64,000 nucleotides of DNA from Yoonia sp. GPGPB17 (GCF_037892195.1 NZ_JATACI010000002.1:248001-312000), one strand, 5' to 3'. Numbered from the stretch's first letter, positions 38,500 through 48,280 are shown. Program-made: numbers and translations. Notes: generated by a model from the letters alone, not told the origin.

Positions 38500-38790
38500 G
38501 AGGGAGAGGTAGGGCGAATTTGACGGTGGGAAAGAGTGGGGAGCATTGCGTACACATGCTGTACACAACCTGTGCATACGCGGTGCGCCGGGACAGGCCC
38601 CGGTCTACGGGGCGGCTGTCAGCGATATTGCTGCTGTTGCGAGATCATCTCGTTGATTTGGGGTGTGAATTCATGCGCAGCTTTACTAAGGGCGGTTGAT
38701 GGGGGTGCGCACCCGAAGGCGTCCTTGTGTTTGGTAAGATGTATTCGAGCCCTATCCCACGGTTTGCTATGTGACCGCCGCCCTCAATAG
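38500..38790. other. Intergenic region, 291 bases
   Basis: The region lies between the DUF1194 gene start and the membrane-protein gene end, both on the minus strand. It holds the DUF1194 promoter. A pair of GTACAC-type words at about 38549-38566 is the only repeated feature I noticed. No gene is supported. Confidence 0.55.
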
Positions 38791-39566
38791 CTAATTCCAA
38801 CCTGAGAGGCCGCACCAGTCCAACGTGTAACATGCGACCCCGAGAAAAGGGTCTCTATCAATCGGGAATGCTGTGACTGCGCCGGAGCTGTCCTCGAAAA
38901 ATCTTAGCGCTTTGTCGTCAGGTAACAATACTAGCATTCCATTGGAGAGATTGCGGACAACCTTTGCGTTTGACGGGAGCTCCATTTCAATCTCAGCAAA
39001 TTGTATTGAAGGTAAATCGCTGTAGTTTCCAGATCTTATCCTCATACCCTCAAAGGCTCCACTAGCCGCAACAATCGTGGCGAAGAGTGACAGGAAGAAA
39101 ACGAAGTTCTTGATTGATCCTAATAATTCGGCAACAAAAACTGATCTAAAAATCAATATCGAACTACCCAACGCAACGACAAAGATCAATATCGACGGAC
39201 CTACCGTTGGAGCAAATCCGAAGAAGATATACGAGATAGCAAGGACTGCCGTGAAATACTTGAGTGTATGATATAGCATCTCATGCCCAAGGGCATTGAT
39301 ACTATGATTTTCACCTTGTTGAACTCCTCCAGCTCCAGAATGTCCTAGCCAAAGACCTAGTAAAAAAACGGAATTGCAGGGACGATATAGAACACACCTG
39401 CCCGTACCAAATCAGAGAACTCAACAATTTGAAGCGGGTCAACTCCCCAAAAGTAGTAAAAACTGCCCTCAAACAAAAAGGCAAAGATGAAACCGGAAAC
39501 GGGTAACAAAGGCAGTAGTTTGAGAATCATTGAGAGCTTGGTGGAAGCCTCATCTGCCTCAAACAT
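38791..39566 (-). CDS. Unrecognised membrane protein coupled to parE, one frame break in a T-run
   Basis: The first part starts at ATG 39566 (MFEADEASTKLSMILK), inside the last codons of parE (8-base overlap ATGTTTGA), and has two hydrophobic segments (LLPVSGFIFAFLFEG, AGVFYIVPAIPF). The frame is lost in a run of seven T (minus strand) at about 39362-39368; eight T would restore PFFLLGLWLGHSGAGG and the intact rest, which has three more hydrophobic segments and a C-terminal soluble part to residue 258. The base composition is clearly lower in GC than its neighbours, suggesting recent acquisition. No family recognised. Confidence 0.6.
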
Positions 39567-41517
39567 CCAACTCCTCCACAAACCGCGCGTTTTCCTGAAT
39601 ATACTGGAACCGCAACTCGGGCTTTTTCCCCATCAGACGTTCCACCAGATCCGCCGTATCCCCCGGCTCTTCGTCATGGACCGTCACGCGGATCAGTTTG
39701 CGGGTGGCGGGGTCCATTGTGGTTTCTTTGAGGTCTTTGGCGTCCATTTCCCCCAACCCCTTAAACCGTTGCACGTCGATTTTGCCTTTGCCGCCCAAGC
39801 CTTTGGCCATCACCGCGTCTTTTTCCGCGTCGTCCGCCACATAGACCCGTTTCGCCCCTTGCGTCAGCCGGTAGAGCGGGGGGCAGGCGAGGTAGAGGTG
39901 CCCTTGATCGATCAGCGGCCGCATTTGCGTGAAGAAGAACGTCATCAGCAATGACGCGATATGCGCGCCGTCGACGTCGGCGTCGGTCATGATGATGATC
40001 TTGTCGTAGCGCAGGTCATCGACGTTGAATTTCGTGCCCATGCCGACCCCGAGCGCCTCGCAGAGGTCGTTGATCTCGGCGTTGGACGACAGTTTGTTTG
40101 ACGCCGCCCCCAGGACGTTGAGGATCTTGCCCTTCAGTGGCAAGAGCGCTTGGGTTTTCCGGTCGCGCGCGCCTTTACCAGAGCCACCCGCAGAGTCGCC
40201 CTCGACGATGAAAAGCTCGGTCCCGACGCGGTCTTTGCTGGTGCAATCGGTCAGCTTTCCGGGCAGGCGCAGTTTCTTGGTGGCAGATTTGCGCGCGGTT
40301 TCTTTCTCTTGCTTCCGCCGCAGCCGTTCTTCGGCGCGTAGCACAAGGAAATCAAGGATCGCGCCTGCGGATTTCGTGTCGTTGGCCAGCCAGTTGTCAA
40401 AGTGGTCGCGCACGGCCCCTTCGGTCATTTTGGCCGCCGCTTCGGTGGATAGCCGGTCTTTGGTTTGGCCCACAAAGGCCGGGTCACGGATAAAGCAGGA
40501 CACAAGCGCGCAGCCCCCCGACATCAGGTCGTCGCGGGTGATTTGCCCGGCTTTTTTGTTGTTCGATAGCTCGCCGTACGCCTTGATCCCCTTCAGGATC
40601 GCGGCCCAGAAACCGCTGACATGCGTGCCGCCTTCGGGCGTGGGCACGGTGTTGCAGTAGGACTGGATGAAACCGTCACGCACGGGCGTCCAGTTGATCG
40701 CCCATTCGACCTTGCCGGGTTCGCCGAACTTTTCTGTGAAATCGACAGTGCCTGCAAAGGGTTTGTCGGCGTAGGTGGTCGCGGTGCCAAGCGTTTCCTT
40801 GAGGTAGTCAGAGAGGCCGCCGGGGAAGTGGAAGGTGGCTTCGGTGGGGGTCTCACCATCGTCGATCTCGGATTTCCAACGGATTTCGACGCCGGAGAAA
40901 AGATAGGCCTTGGAGCGGATGGATTTGAAAAGGCGCGCGGGTTTGAACTTGTGATGGCCAAAGATTTCTGCGTCGGCGTGGAAGGTCACGGTGGTGCCGC
41001 GGCGGTTGGGCGCGCTGCCGACCTTTTCAACCTTGCTGAGTGGGATGCCCCGCGAAAACCGCTGTTCGTAGATCTCTTTGTTCCGCGCGACCTGTACGAC
41101 CATGCTGTCGGACAACGCGTTGACGACTGACGCGCCGACGCCATGCAGACCGCCCGAGGTCTGATAGGCTTTGCCTGAGAATTTGCCACCTGCGTGCAGG
41201 GTGCAGAGGATCACCTCAAGCGCGGATTTGTCTGGGAATTTTGGATGTGGGTCGATGGGGATACCGCGCCCGTTGTCTTTGATTGTGACCGCATAGTCTG
41301 CGTGGAGTTCAACCTCAATCCGGTTGGCGTGGCCAGCAACCGCTTCATCCATCGAGTTGTCGAGGACTTCGGCCACAAGGTGATGCAACGCCCGTTCGTC
41401 CGTGCCGCCGATGTACATGCCGGGGCGTTTGCGTACAGGCTCCAGCCCCTCCAGCACCTCGATGCTGTCGGCGTTGTAGTCGTCGGGGTCTGTGTTGGAC
41501 AAAAGATCACTGGGCAT
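39559..41517 (-). CDS. parE: DNA topoisomerase IV subunit B
   Basis: A 652-residue GHKL ATPase subunit that decatenates daughter chromosomes with ParC. Seen are the ATP-site motifs EVLDNSMDEA, DNGRGIPIDPHPKF and GLHGVGASVVNALS, and the Toprim part with TELFIVEGDSAGGSG, IIIMTDADVDGAHI and QRFKGLGEMDAKDL. The length is that of ParE rather than GyrB, which is longer in this group, and EVLEGLEPVRKRPGMYIG is the usual N-terminus. Start ATG 41517 is preferred; ATG 41532 in the same frame is possible. Membrane-protein gene overlaps its end. Confidence 0.9.
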   Translation of the reverse strand: MPSDLLSNTDPDDYNADSIEVLEGLEPVRKRPGMYIGGTDERALHHLVAEVLDNSMDEAVAGHANRIEVELHADYAVTIKDNGRGIPIDPHPKFPDKSALEVILCTLHAGGKFSGKAYQTSGGLHGVGASVVNALSDSMVVQVARNKEIYEQRFSRGIPLSKVEKVGSAPNRRGTTVTFHADAEIFGHHKFKPARLFKSIRSKAYLFSGVEIRWKSEIDDGETPTEATFHFPGGLSDYLKETLGTATTYADKPFAGTVDFTEKFGEPGKVEWAINWTPVRDGFIQSYCNTVPTPEGGTHVSGFWAAILKGIKAYGELSNNKKAGQITRDDLMSGGCALVSCFIRDPAFVGQTKDRLSTEAAAKMTEGAVRDHFDNWLANDTKSAGAILDFLVLRAEERLRRKQEKETARKSATKKLRLPGKLTDCTSKDRVGTELFIVEGDSAGGSGKGARDRKTQALLPLKGKILNVLGAASNKLSSNAEINDLCEALGVGMGTKFNVDDLRYDKIIIMTDADVDGAHIASLLMTFFFTQMRPLIDQGHLYLACPPLYRLTQGAKRVYVADDAEKDAVMAKGLGGKGKIDVQRFKGLGEMDAKDLKETTMDPATRKLIRVTVHDEEPGDTADLVERLMGKKPELRFQYIQENARFVEELDV

Positions 41518-41936
41518 GGGCTCGAACCTCATTCTTGTTGGGGCTCTTATGACAGAGGGCGCGCGTCGGGGGAAGGCTGCAGTCGCCCACATTCGTGCTG
41601 TGACCGTGCGGATACTGCGCGAATCTGAAGCTGTTCTATAGGGCGTCTTGCGCAGCACGTGTGGTCGCTTCGGATGACACGTTGGGCATCGGGTTTCTGG
41701 CAGACTGCACGTCGTTGGATCGCAGTTACAGGAGCCTGCCAAATGGACCCGTTGCACATGAAAGGAATAATCGACATCACCAGCCATCACGCAACCGCTG
41801 CGGATGACGCATTCTACGCGCGCCATAGCTGTGCATGGTTGCAAGGATTGAAGCGCGTCAAACATGCCATAGGTGGTTTAATGTGGAGAGATGGCTGGCC
41901 GACCGAAAGGCACCGACCGATCAGAGCGAGGAAAGC
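41518..41936. other. Intergenic region between parE and LuxR-type gene
   Basis: About 400 bases separate the two divergent genes, so they must contain both promoters. GAGGAAAG at 41928-41935 is the ribosome site for the LuxR-type gene. I saw no RNA gene and no clear sigma factor consensus; several short frames here are not supported. Confidence 0.55.
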
Positions 41937-42911
41937 GTGAACACACCCATCGAGACCTCTCAAGACCACATGGCGATCATGCAGGTGATAGCGCGTGAGA
42001 CCGAGGCATTTGCAAATACTGACTTCCCCGCATGGGCCGCGTGTTGGGTGCAGGATGAGCGCACCCGCGAGGTGTGTTTTTCGTCCATGTTTGGCGTGAC
42101 CGTGCTGGAGGGGTGGCGCGCCATCGAGGGATATATCCGCGAGGTGTTTGCAAGTGGATCTGCGTGTAAATTCGTTGAGTTCCGGCGCGAAAATGTGAAC
42201 CTGACCATCAACGACAGTATGGCCTGGGTGGTTTTTGACGGGCGGTGTTTTCAGATGGATGGACAGGTCGAACATACTTACGAGACACGCGTTCTGGAAA
42301 AGACCGATGGCAAGTGGCGGATTCTTTACTCGTCTTTCGTGCTGCGCGGGCCCCAAAGGGAAGATGCGCACCGTTTGGCGGTTGATGCCAAAGGGATGGT
42401 CTTGGCGGCCCCGGAAGACGCCATGGCGATCTTGAAGGCGCATCCAAGCTTGCAAATCTCTCGGGGGCGGCTGCGCGCTACAAAACCGGCTTGGGACAAG
42501 GTTTTGCAGGCGGGATTTGCCTGCGCTGCCGAACAACATCGGTACTTCCAACAGTATCGCTATTCTGCCCAAAGCGGCGAGAGCTTTCGGTTGCCAATTG
42601 TTTTTGGCGAAACCGACGATGGCCGTGTGGCTTTCTGCACCCTGTTTGCGCGCGATGAGATGACGTTTGTGGAAATCCAGAGCGACGGGGATTTGAAGAA
42701 AAGACTGAACATGGCGAAGGCAATTTATGGCCTTTCGGCGGCCCAACTCAACTTGGCCGCGCGCATCGTCGGCGGGGACAGTTTGATTGCTGCAGCCAAG
42801 AACCTTGGGATCAGCATCAACACTGTGCGCACGCATCTTACCCGGATTTATGCCAAGACCGGGGCCAATTCGCAAACCGCGCTGGTGCGGATTTTGCTCA
42901 GCGTCGGATAG
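41937..42911 (+). CDS. LuxR-type regulator with SnoaL-like sensor domain
   Basis: A 324-residue protein. The N-terminal 130 residues form a SnoaL/NTF2-like fold by pattern (ETEAFANTDFPAWAACWVQDE, ... WRILYSSFVLR). A middle region of 110 residues is unassigned. Residues about 262-322 are a LuxR-type helix-turn-helix: LSAAQLNLAARIVGGDS, then AAKNLGISINTVRTHLTRIY. The start is GTG 41937 because GAGGAAAG is right upstream; a longer in-frame extension lacks that. It is a probable transcription factor whose activity may be set by a small molecule in the NTF2 pocket, but the target genes are not evident. Confidence 0.72.
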   Translation: MNTPIETSQDHMAIMQVIARETEAFANTDFPAWAACWVQDERTREVCFSSMFGVTVLEGWRAIEGYIREVFASGSACKFVEFRRENVNLTINDSMAWVVFDGRCFQMDGQVEHTYETRVLEKTDGKWRILYSSFVLRGPQREDAHRLAVDAKGMVLAAPEDAMAILKAHPSLQISRGRLRATKPAWDKVLQAGFACAAEQHRYFQQYRYSAQSGESFRLPIVFGETDDGRVAFCTLFARDEMTFVEIQSDGDLKKRLNMAKAIYGLSAAQLNLAARIVGGDSLIAAAKNLGISINTVRTHLTRIYAKTGANSQTALVRILLSVG

Positions 42912-42940
42912 GTGTCGACCTTTCGCCCAACGGTACGCGG

Positions 42941-44224
42941 TTACTCACCAGCCTGTTTCGTTTCAAACCGCAGTCCGGCCGCGGTCCGGTTCGGGAATCC
43001 CATCCAATAGCTGTGTTCTTCGGTTTGGACCCCATCCTCATCAACCGACCAGACCCCGTCTGTGGCCACCGGCGTCAGGTCAAAATAGGCTGCCATTTCT
43101 GTATCGCCTTTCAGGTGCAGGTCCAGATAGCCGGTCACAAAGTGCTGACTGATGTTGTTCATACGCACCGTATCCCAGACCGGGTCGGCATAGTGATCGA
43201 AGGGGGCATAGCCAAGCGCGTCTGACACCGCATAGCTTTCGGCGGGCGCGGGCATGGGCGCACCCGCGTTATGGTTGGCTTGGGCAAAGGTTAGCAAATG
43301 GCGGGTGGTATTCATGGTGTCGTCAAAGATACCGCGCATCGCGGTGTATTGCGAAACGTCATCAACCTCACCCGCAATCAACATCAGCGGTTTTTCAATC
43401 CCGGCCCAGCTTTCCGCGTCCCAGAACCCGGTGTTATTGCCCCATGGGCCGAAGGCCACGATGGCTTTTACCCTGTCGTCGGCCAATGCAGCATGGCTTT
43501 CGGTGCCCATCAGGTTGCGTTCGAGCAGTGCCTGCGGCGCGCCCCATTCATAGGTGGTGCTGAGCAGGGTGACACCTGCGCCTGCATAGATCAGTGCCCC
43601 GTAGCCGCCCATGGAATAGCCGACAATGGCGATGTTGTCGTCTTGAATGATCTGGCCAAGGTCACCCTCAAGCGCTGTCACACTGTCAATGACAAAACGT
43701 TGGTCCCAAGGACGGTTGACCAAGGTTGACCCAAAGGCCGTTTGATCATCATAGGTGCTGTCAGGGTGGTCGATTGAGGCGACCACATACCCCTTCGACG
43801 CAAGGTTTTCAGCCAAAGGTGACAGCAAGAACCGGTTGCCGGGATAGCCGTGCGAGATAATGACAAGCGGAAAGGTCCCATCCGTGTCCGGTACCGCATC
43901 GCGGGCGGCCTGGCCTGTAAGCGTGGCCTCTGTCACACCGTCGCGGATCAGAGCGGTATAGGAACCACCCGGTTCCGTCTCATCGGTGGCCGGATACCAG
44001 ATTTCCACTGTCATCTCACGGTCATAGCGCGGCGGTTCGCCGGTTTCGCCGGTGTTCACCACATCGATCTGATCAGGGTTGGTGAAAACCATGGTCGTCA
44101 CGCCGATTTTGTGATCGCCAAAGGCGGCCAAGGCAGGGGCGTCTGGGCGCACCATGTCGATGCGGTTTTCAGCGTGAACAGCGGTTGCGGCCAGTAAACT
44201 AAAGGCAGCGGTCATCGTGCGCAT
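42941..44224 (-). CDS. Exported alpha/beta hydrolase (dienelactone/PAF-acetylhydrolase-like)
   Basis: A 427-residue protein with a signal peptide (MRTMTAAFSLLAATAVHAEN). The hydrolase fold has LVIISHGYPGNRFLL (oxyanion His-Gly), the nucleophile elbow IAIVGYSMGGYGALI, AGEVDDVS with an acid, and a late His in FAQANHN. The two-domain layout suggests an esterase or lipase of the platelet-activating factor acetylhydrolase type. Substrate unknown. It is monocistronic, divergent from the epimerase gene. Confidence 0.8.
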   Translation of the reverse strand: MRTMTAAFSLLAATAVHAENRIDMVRPDAPALAAFGDHKIGVTTMVFTNPDQIDVVNTGETGEPPRYDREMTVEIWYPATDETEPGGSYTALIRDGVTEATLTGQAARDAVPDTDGTFPLVIISHGYPGNRFLLSPLAENLASKGYVVASIDHPDSTYDDQTAFGSTLVNRPWDQRFVIDSVTALEGDLGQIIQDDNIAIVGYSMGGYGALIYAGAGVTLLSTTYEWGAPQALLERNLMGTESHAALADDRVKAIVAFGPWGNNTGFWDAESWAGIEKPLMLIAGEVDDVSQYTAMRGIFDDTMNTTRHLLTFAQANHNAGAPMPAPAESYAVSDALGYAPFDHYADPVWDTVRMNNISQHFVTGYLDLHLKGDTEMAAYFDLTPVATDGVWSVDEDGVQTEEHSYWMGFPNRTAAGLRFETKQAGE

Positions 44225-44342
44225 GGGATGCTCCTGCGGAATTGAGTGAGTGGTGCCCTTAACGTATAGGTCAACGCCGGGAATGAATAGCCATTGCAGT
44301 CCCCCCTGGTCGGATTAATCTGCCCGCATCAGGAGGATCAAC

Positions 44343-45227
44343 ATGCGCGTCTTTTTTACTGGTGGCAGCGGCAAAGCTGGCAAACATGCGATTACCTATC
44401 TGCAAGGGCAGGGGCATACCGTCGTGAACGCGGATCGGATGCCTTCGGACTTGGATGTGTCAGAGTTGTTGATTGATCTTAGCGATGCGGGGCAGGTGAT
44501 TGGCGCCATGTCGCAATACGCGGATTTCCACGAGTTGGAGCCGGGCAAAGGCGTGCCCAAATATGATGCTGTCGTGCACTTCGCCGCCGTCCCGCGCGTT
44601 ATGATTGGCACCGATGGCGAGTGTTTTCGTCAGAACACATTGAGCACCTATAACGTGATCGAGGCAGCGGCAAAGCTGGGTATTCCGAAAGTCATCTTTG
44701 CCAGTTCCGAGACGACTTACGCCGTCTGCTTTGCCGATGGTGAATTGAAGCCGGAGTATGTGCCGATTGACGAAGAGCATCCGACGGTGCCCCATGACAG
44801 CTATGCCATGTCCAAGGTCTGCAATGAAGCGACCGCACGGTCATTTCAGGCGCGCACGGGCATGGACATCTACGGTTTGCGCATTAACAACGTGATTGAA
44901 CCACATGAATACGCGGTACAATTTCCGGCCTACCTGGATGACCCGGCCCTGCGCCGCCGCAATATCTTTGCCTACATCGACGCCCGTGATCTGGGGCACA
45001 TGGTGGATTGTTGTTTGCGGACCGATGGGCTGGGCTACGAAGTGTTCAATGTATCCAACGATGACATGTCCGTGGGCATTTCGTCCGATGAGGTGATCGC
45101 GCGTTTCTATGATGGCGTGCCGGTCAAGCGCCAGATGCGCCGTGATGAGACATTCTATGCCAATGACAAAGCCAAGCGCATGGTGGGCTTTAGACCCAAG
45201 CATTCATGGCGTGAGGTGTTGGGTTAG
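44343..45227 (+). CDS. NAD-dependent epimerase/dehydratase (extended SDR)
   Basis: A 294-residue extended short-chain dehydrogenase. It has a nucleotide-binding FTGGSGKAGKH near residue 5, HFAAVPRVM, a FASSETTYA segment and the catalytic Tyr-x-x-x-Lys in DSYAMSKVCNE (about 154-158). IDARDLGHMVDC is the downstream helix typical of UDP-sugar epimerases. It probably changes a sugar nucleotide or similar; the exact substrate is unknown. AGGAGG is eight bases upstream. The next gene's GTG starts in its stop codon. Confidence 0.82.
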   Translation: MRVFFTGGSGKAGKHAITYLQGQGHTVVNADRMPSDLDVSELLIDLSDAGQVIGAMSQYADFHELEPGKGVPKYDAVVHFAAVPRVMIGTDGECFRQNTLSTYNVIEAAAKLGIPKVIFASSETTYAVCFADGELKPEYVPIDEEHPTVPHDSYAMSKVCNEATARSFQARTGMDIYGLRINNVIEPHEYAVQFPAYLDDPALRRRNIFAYIDARDLGHMVDCCLRTDGLGYEVFNVSNDDMSVGISSDEVIARFYDGVPVKRQMRRDETFYANDKAKRMVGFRPKHSWREVLG

Positions 45228-46159
45228 TGTTCCCTCGGTTCAACCTTGCCGCATTCGAGAGCGCACAGCACGATGCACGCCGCGCCCTTGCACAAGAGTT
45301 GGACCAGATTTGTCGTGACACTGGATTCTTAGTTTTGGATGGGCATGGGATTGCGCCCGATGTGATTGCTGACGTGTGGCACGCGGCAGAGGCGTTCTTT
45401 GCGCAGGATGTGGCGGCCAAACAAGCCTTGGCGCCGCCGTATCAGGGTTACCCTTACGGATATCTGGGACCGGATGCAGAGGCCTTGGCCCGATCCAAGG
45501 GTGAGGACACGCCGCCAGATCTGAAAGAGAGCTTCAATGGCGGTCCCTTGCGGGTGCCGGTGGGTGCCAGCACGGCAGCGACCGACTTTTGCTATAAGCC
45601 GACGATCTGGCCGGAACTGCCTGGGTTTCGCAGCGCGTGGGAGGCATATTATACGGCGATGGAAGATTTGGCGGCACGCGTCATGCGGGCTTTTGCCGCG
45701 GCCTTGGCATTGCCAGGGCACTACTTTGATCCGTTCATCACACACCCAATCTCGGCACTGCGCGCGCTGCACTATCCCGCAACTGTCGATGTGCCTTTGG
45801 ACAAGCAACAGCGTGCAGGTGCGCATACGGATTATGGATCATTGACCATTCTGTTGCCTCAGCCGGGCAGCCAAGGGTTGCAGGTGCAGCAAGGTGATAC
45901 ATGGGTCGATGTCCCTGCGCCCGAAGGCGCTTTTGTGATCAATATCGGCGATCTGATGGCGCGTTGGACGGCGGATCGCTGGGTCAGTACCTTGCACCGG
46001 GTCGTGGCCAAACCGGGCCAACCAGCGCGTCAGTCTTTGGCGTTCTTTCATCAACCCGATTGGGATGCCGAGATTGTGCCACTGGATGGGTCGGATGTTT
46101 ACCCGCCCGTCCGGTCAGGGCCGTATTTGATGGCGAAATTTCAGGCGACTGGTGTTTGA
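45227..46159 (+). CDS. Isopenicillin N synthase-like 2-oxoglutarate/Fe(II) dioxygenase
   Basis: A 310-residue oxygenase. Iron ligands are His and Asp in AHTDYGSLTILL (about 200 and 202) and His in STLHRVV (about 257); Arg in RQSLAFF (about 267) binds 2-oxoglutarate. The N-terminal DIOX_N-like part has RDTGFLVLDGHGIAPDVI. It may oxidise a small metabolite; coupling with the epimerase (GTG start in TAG stop) implies joint action, but no pathway is evident. Start GTG 45227. Confidence 0.85.
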   Translation: MFPRFNLAAFESAQHDARRALAQELDQICRDTGFLVLDGHGIAPDVIADVWHAAEAFFAQDVAAKQALAPPYQGYPYGYLGPDAEALARSKGEDTPPDLKESFNGGPLRVPVGASTAATDFCYKPTIWPELPGFRSAWEAYYTAMEDLAARVMRAFAAALALPGHYFDPFITHPISALRALHYPATVDVPLDKQQRAGAHTDYGSLTILLPQPGSQGLQVQQGDTWVDVPAPEGAFVINIGDLMARWTADRWVSTLHRVVAKPGQPARQSLAFFHQPDWDAEIVPLDGSDVYPPVRSGPYLMAKFQATGV

Positions 46160-46203
46160 GCGGGTCCGGGCTAGGTTCTAAATGGCGGTGAAGGACCGAC
46201 GTC

Positions 46204-46611
46204 ATGACCACATCAGATAACCCAATCGCCGTAATGGATGCCACATGCGCCCTTTGCAGTTGGGGCGCGCGGATGATTCATCATCTGGATTGTTCTGGCG
46301 AGATCAGGATCGCACCGATCCAGTCCGAGACAGGGGCAAGGCTGATGCGCTTGCATGGGCTTGATCCTCGTGACCCCGATACATGGCTATTTATCGAAGA
46401 GGGTACGGTATGGCGTGATTTCGACGCACTGATCCGTGTGGGGCAACGGTCGGGTGGGTTAGGCTATCTGTTTGCAGGCCTCAAGGTTCTGCCACGCCCG
46501 GTGCGCGACTGGTTTTATCAAAGGATCGCGCGTAATCGCTATGCCATGTTTGGTCGCGGCGATATGTGCGCGTTGCCCGATCCTGCGTTTCGGGCGCGAT
46601 TGTTGTCGTGA
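46204..46611 (+). CDS. DUF393 thiol-disulfide oxidoreductase-like protein
   Basis: A 135-residue DCC-family protein with Asp12-x-x-Cys15-x-x-Cys18 (MDATCALCSW), thioredoxin-like in fold. The family (DUF393) is thought to be redox-active but its substrate is unknown. The later part, YLFAGLKVLPRPVRDWFYQRI, is typical. Its stop overlaps the GTG start of the saccharopine-dehydrogenase-like gene as GTGA. Confidence 0.82.
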   Translation: MTTSDNPIAVMDATCALCSWGARMIHHLDCSGEIRIAPIQSETGARLMRLHGLDPRDPDTWLFIEEGTVWRDFDALIRVGQRSGGLGYLFAGLKVLPRPVRDWFYQRIARNRYAMFGRGDMCALPDPAFRARLLS

Positions 46612-47648
46612 GAGTCGCTGTTGTTGGCGGATATGGGGTCTTTGGGTCCCGGCTTGTGCGACTTCTCGCGCGCGACGGGCATGACGTGATCGTGGTCGGC
46701 CGCAACTTGACCGCAGCCCGCGCCCTGGCGGGTGAAGTGGGTGCGATGCCGCTTGCTCTTGACCTTAGCGGTGACCTTGGGTTGCTGTGGGATGTGTTAC
46801 CAGAGGTTGTGGTAGATGCGGCGGGGCCGTTTCATGCGTATGGCGATGATCCTTATCGCCTTGCGCGGGCCTGCATCGCGCAAGGTGTGCATTACCTTGA
46901 TCTGGCTGATGATCCGCGTTTCTGTATGGAGATTGCTGGCCTTAATGCGCCCGCCCGCCAAGCAGGCGTCTTTGCCCTGTCCGGGGCATCAAGCGTACCG
47001 GCGATTTCTTCCGCCGCAGTGACCGCCTTGAGCGCGGGTGCAGACGCCATTGACTGCATCAGTTCTGCCATCCTGCCCGGCAATCGCGCGCCCCGTGGAG
47101 CGTCCGTTGTGCGCAGTATCCTGCACCAATGCGGTCAGCCCATGTCAGTGCCGGTCGATGGTCAGATGGTGAGAGTAAGGAGCTGGTCGGACCGCGAGCG
47201 CTGTGATCTCGGCAAAGGTCTGCTTCGCGATGGTTGGGCAATCGCGGTTCCTGATCAGGGCCTTTTTGCGCAGGCCTTTGGGGCGCGAACGGTGGCGTTT
47301 CGTGCGGGGATGGAACTTGGCATCATGAACTGGGCTCTCGCCGCATTTTCATGGATGCGGTCCTCGTGGGGTTGGGCGGTGCCAGATTGGCTGGTGCGGT
47401 TGACGCTCTGGGGCTCGCGGGCGCTTTGGCCTTTTGGGACGGATGTTGGCGGTATGAGTGTCAGCGTGATCCTTCGGAAAGACGGCGTATGGAAACGCAA
47501 ATCTTGGCGTATGATTGTTAAGGCTGGCGACGGGCCGTTCATCCCGGCTGTGCCTGTGCGGGCTATCTTGCGTCAGGCTGGAACGATCACGCCCGGTGCG
47601 GGGTGGCGCTATCTGTCGTGCCGCTTGCTGCCTTGGTTGACGGGATGA
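46608..47648 (+). CDS. Saccharopine dehydrogenase-like oxidoreductase
   Basis: A 346-residue protein starting at GTG 46608 (VRVAVVGGYGVFGSRLVRLL), a Rossmann fold with GGYGVFG. VVDAAGPFHAYGDD and HYLDLADDPRFC are typical of the saccharopine dehydrogenase family. The C-terminus has hydrophobic segments (WALAAFSWMRSSWGWAVP). In relatives this protein is often fused to the DUF4166 domain; here the partner is a separate gene starting inside the stop (ATGA). Substrate unknown. Confidence 0.78.
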   Translation: MRVAVVGGYGVFGSRLVRLLARDGHDVIVVGRNLTAARALAGEVGAMPLALDLSGDLGLLWDVLPEVVVDAAGPFHAYGDDPYRLARACIAQGVHYLDLADDPRFCMEIAGLNAPARQAGVFALSGASSVPAISSAAVTALSAGADAIDCISSAILPGNRAPRGASVVRSILHQCGQPMSVPVDGQMVRVRSWSDRERCDLGKGLLRDGWAIAVPDQGLFAQAFGARTVAFRAGMELGIMNWALAAFSWMRSSWGWAVPDWLVRLTLWGSRALWPFGTDVGGMSVSVILRKDGVWKRKSWRMIVKAGDGPFIPAVPVRAILRQAGTITPGAGWRYLSCRLLPWLTG

Positions 47649-48217
47649 AAGATTTGGCCGTGGAAGTAGATACGACCGAGGCAGAAATCATACCGCTCTT
47701 TGAGGGGTTTCTGGGCGCATCTTTTGACACGCTTCCGCCGACGGTACGCGACTTGCACGATGTTCCGGCCCCACGCCGCTGGACGGGGCAGGCGAAGGTC
47801 ACACGTGGCACCTCGCTTTGGGCGCGGTTGATTGCTGGTGTTTTTGGGTTTCCGCCCGCGACGGATCAGACCCCGGTTGAGGTAACAATGACGCCGAAGG
47901 GCGGCGGTGAGCTTTGGGAGCGACGGTTTGGAGCAAAACGCTTCTGGTCGTTCCTGAGGGTCAAAGATGGGTACATGACGGAGCGGTTTGGCCCGCTTAC
48001 ATTCACGCTGGGTCTGCATGTGGCTGACGGGCAGTTGCATTTCCCAGTTGTTTCTGGCCGGTTGGGGCCGATCCCGTTTCCGCGGTTCCTTCTGCCAGTG
48101 AGCATTGCGCGGGAATATGAAGCGGATGGGCGCTTTCATTTTGATGTCATGCTGAAGGCGCCGCTGACAGGCGCTTTGATGGTTCACTATCAAGGCTGGC
48201 TTGTACGTGATGAGTAA
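47645..48217 (+). CDS. DUF4166 domain protein
   Basis: A 190-residue protein starting at ATG 47645 (MKDLAVEVDTTE) inside the stop of the saccharopine dehydrogenase-like gene. It matches DUF4166 by RWTGQAKVTRGTSLWARLIA, a GFPPATDQTPVEV strand and GRLGPIPFPRFLLPVSI. The family often occurs as a C-terminal half of saccharopine dehydrogenase-like proteins, so the two products probably act as one. A frame break splitting a fused gene is possible but less likely, since the ATGA overlap is clean. Confidence 0.75.
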   Translation: MKDLAVEVDTTEAEIIPLFEGFLGASFDTLPPTVRDLHDVPAPRRWTGQAKVTRGTSLWARLIAGVFGFPPATDQTPVEVTMTPKGGGELWERRFGAKRFWSFLRVKDGYMTERFGPLTFTLGLHVADGQLHFPVVSGRLGPIPFPRFLLPVSIAREYEADGRFHFDVMLKAPLTGALMVHYQGWLVRDE

Positions 48218-48280
48218 ACTGTCGCGCAGGTGTCAGGGCCCTCCATTGCGCCCCTTGCAAACCCGGCTTAAGTACACGTC

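Noticed and set aside
41814..42875. Antisense frame opposite the LuxR-type gene
   Set aside because: The sense strand carries a ribosome site, HTH and SnoaL-like parts; the opposite frame is a shadow of GC-rich coding.
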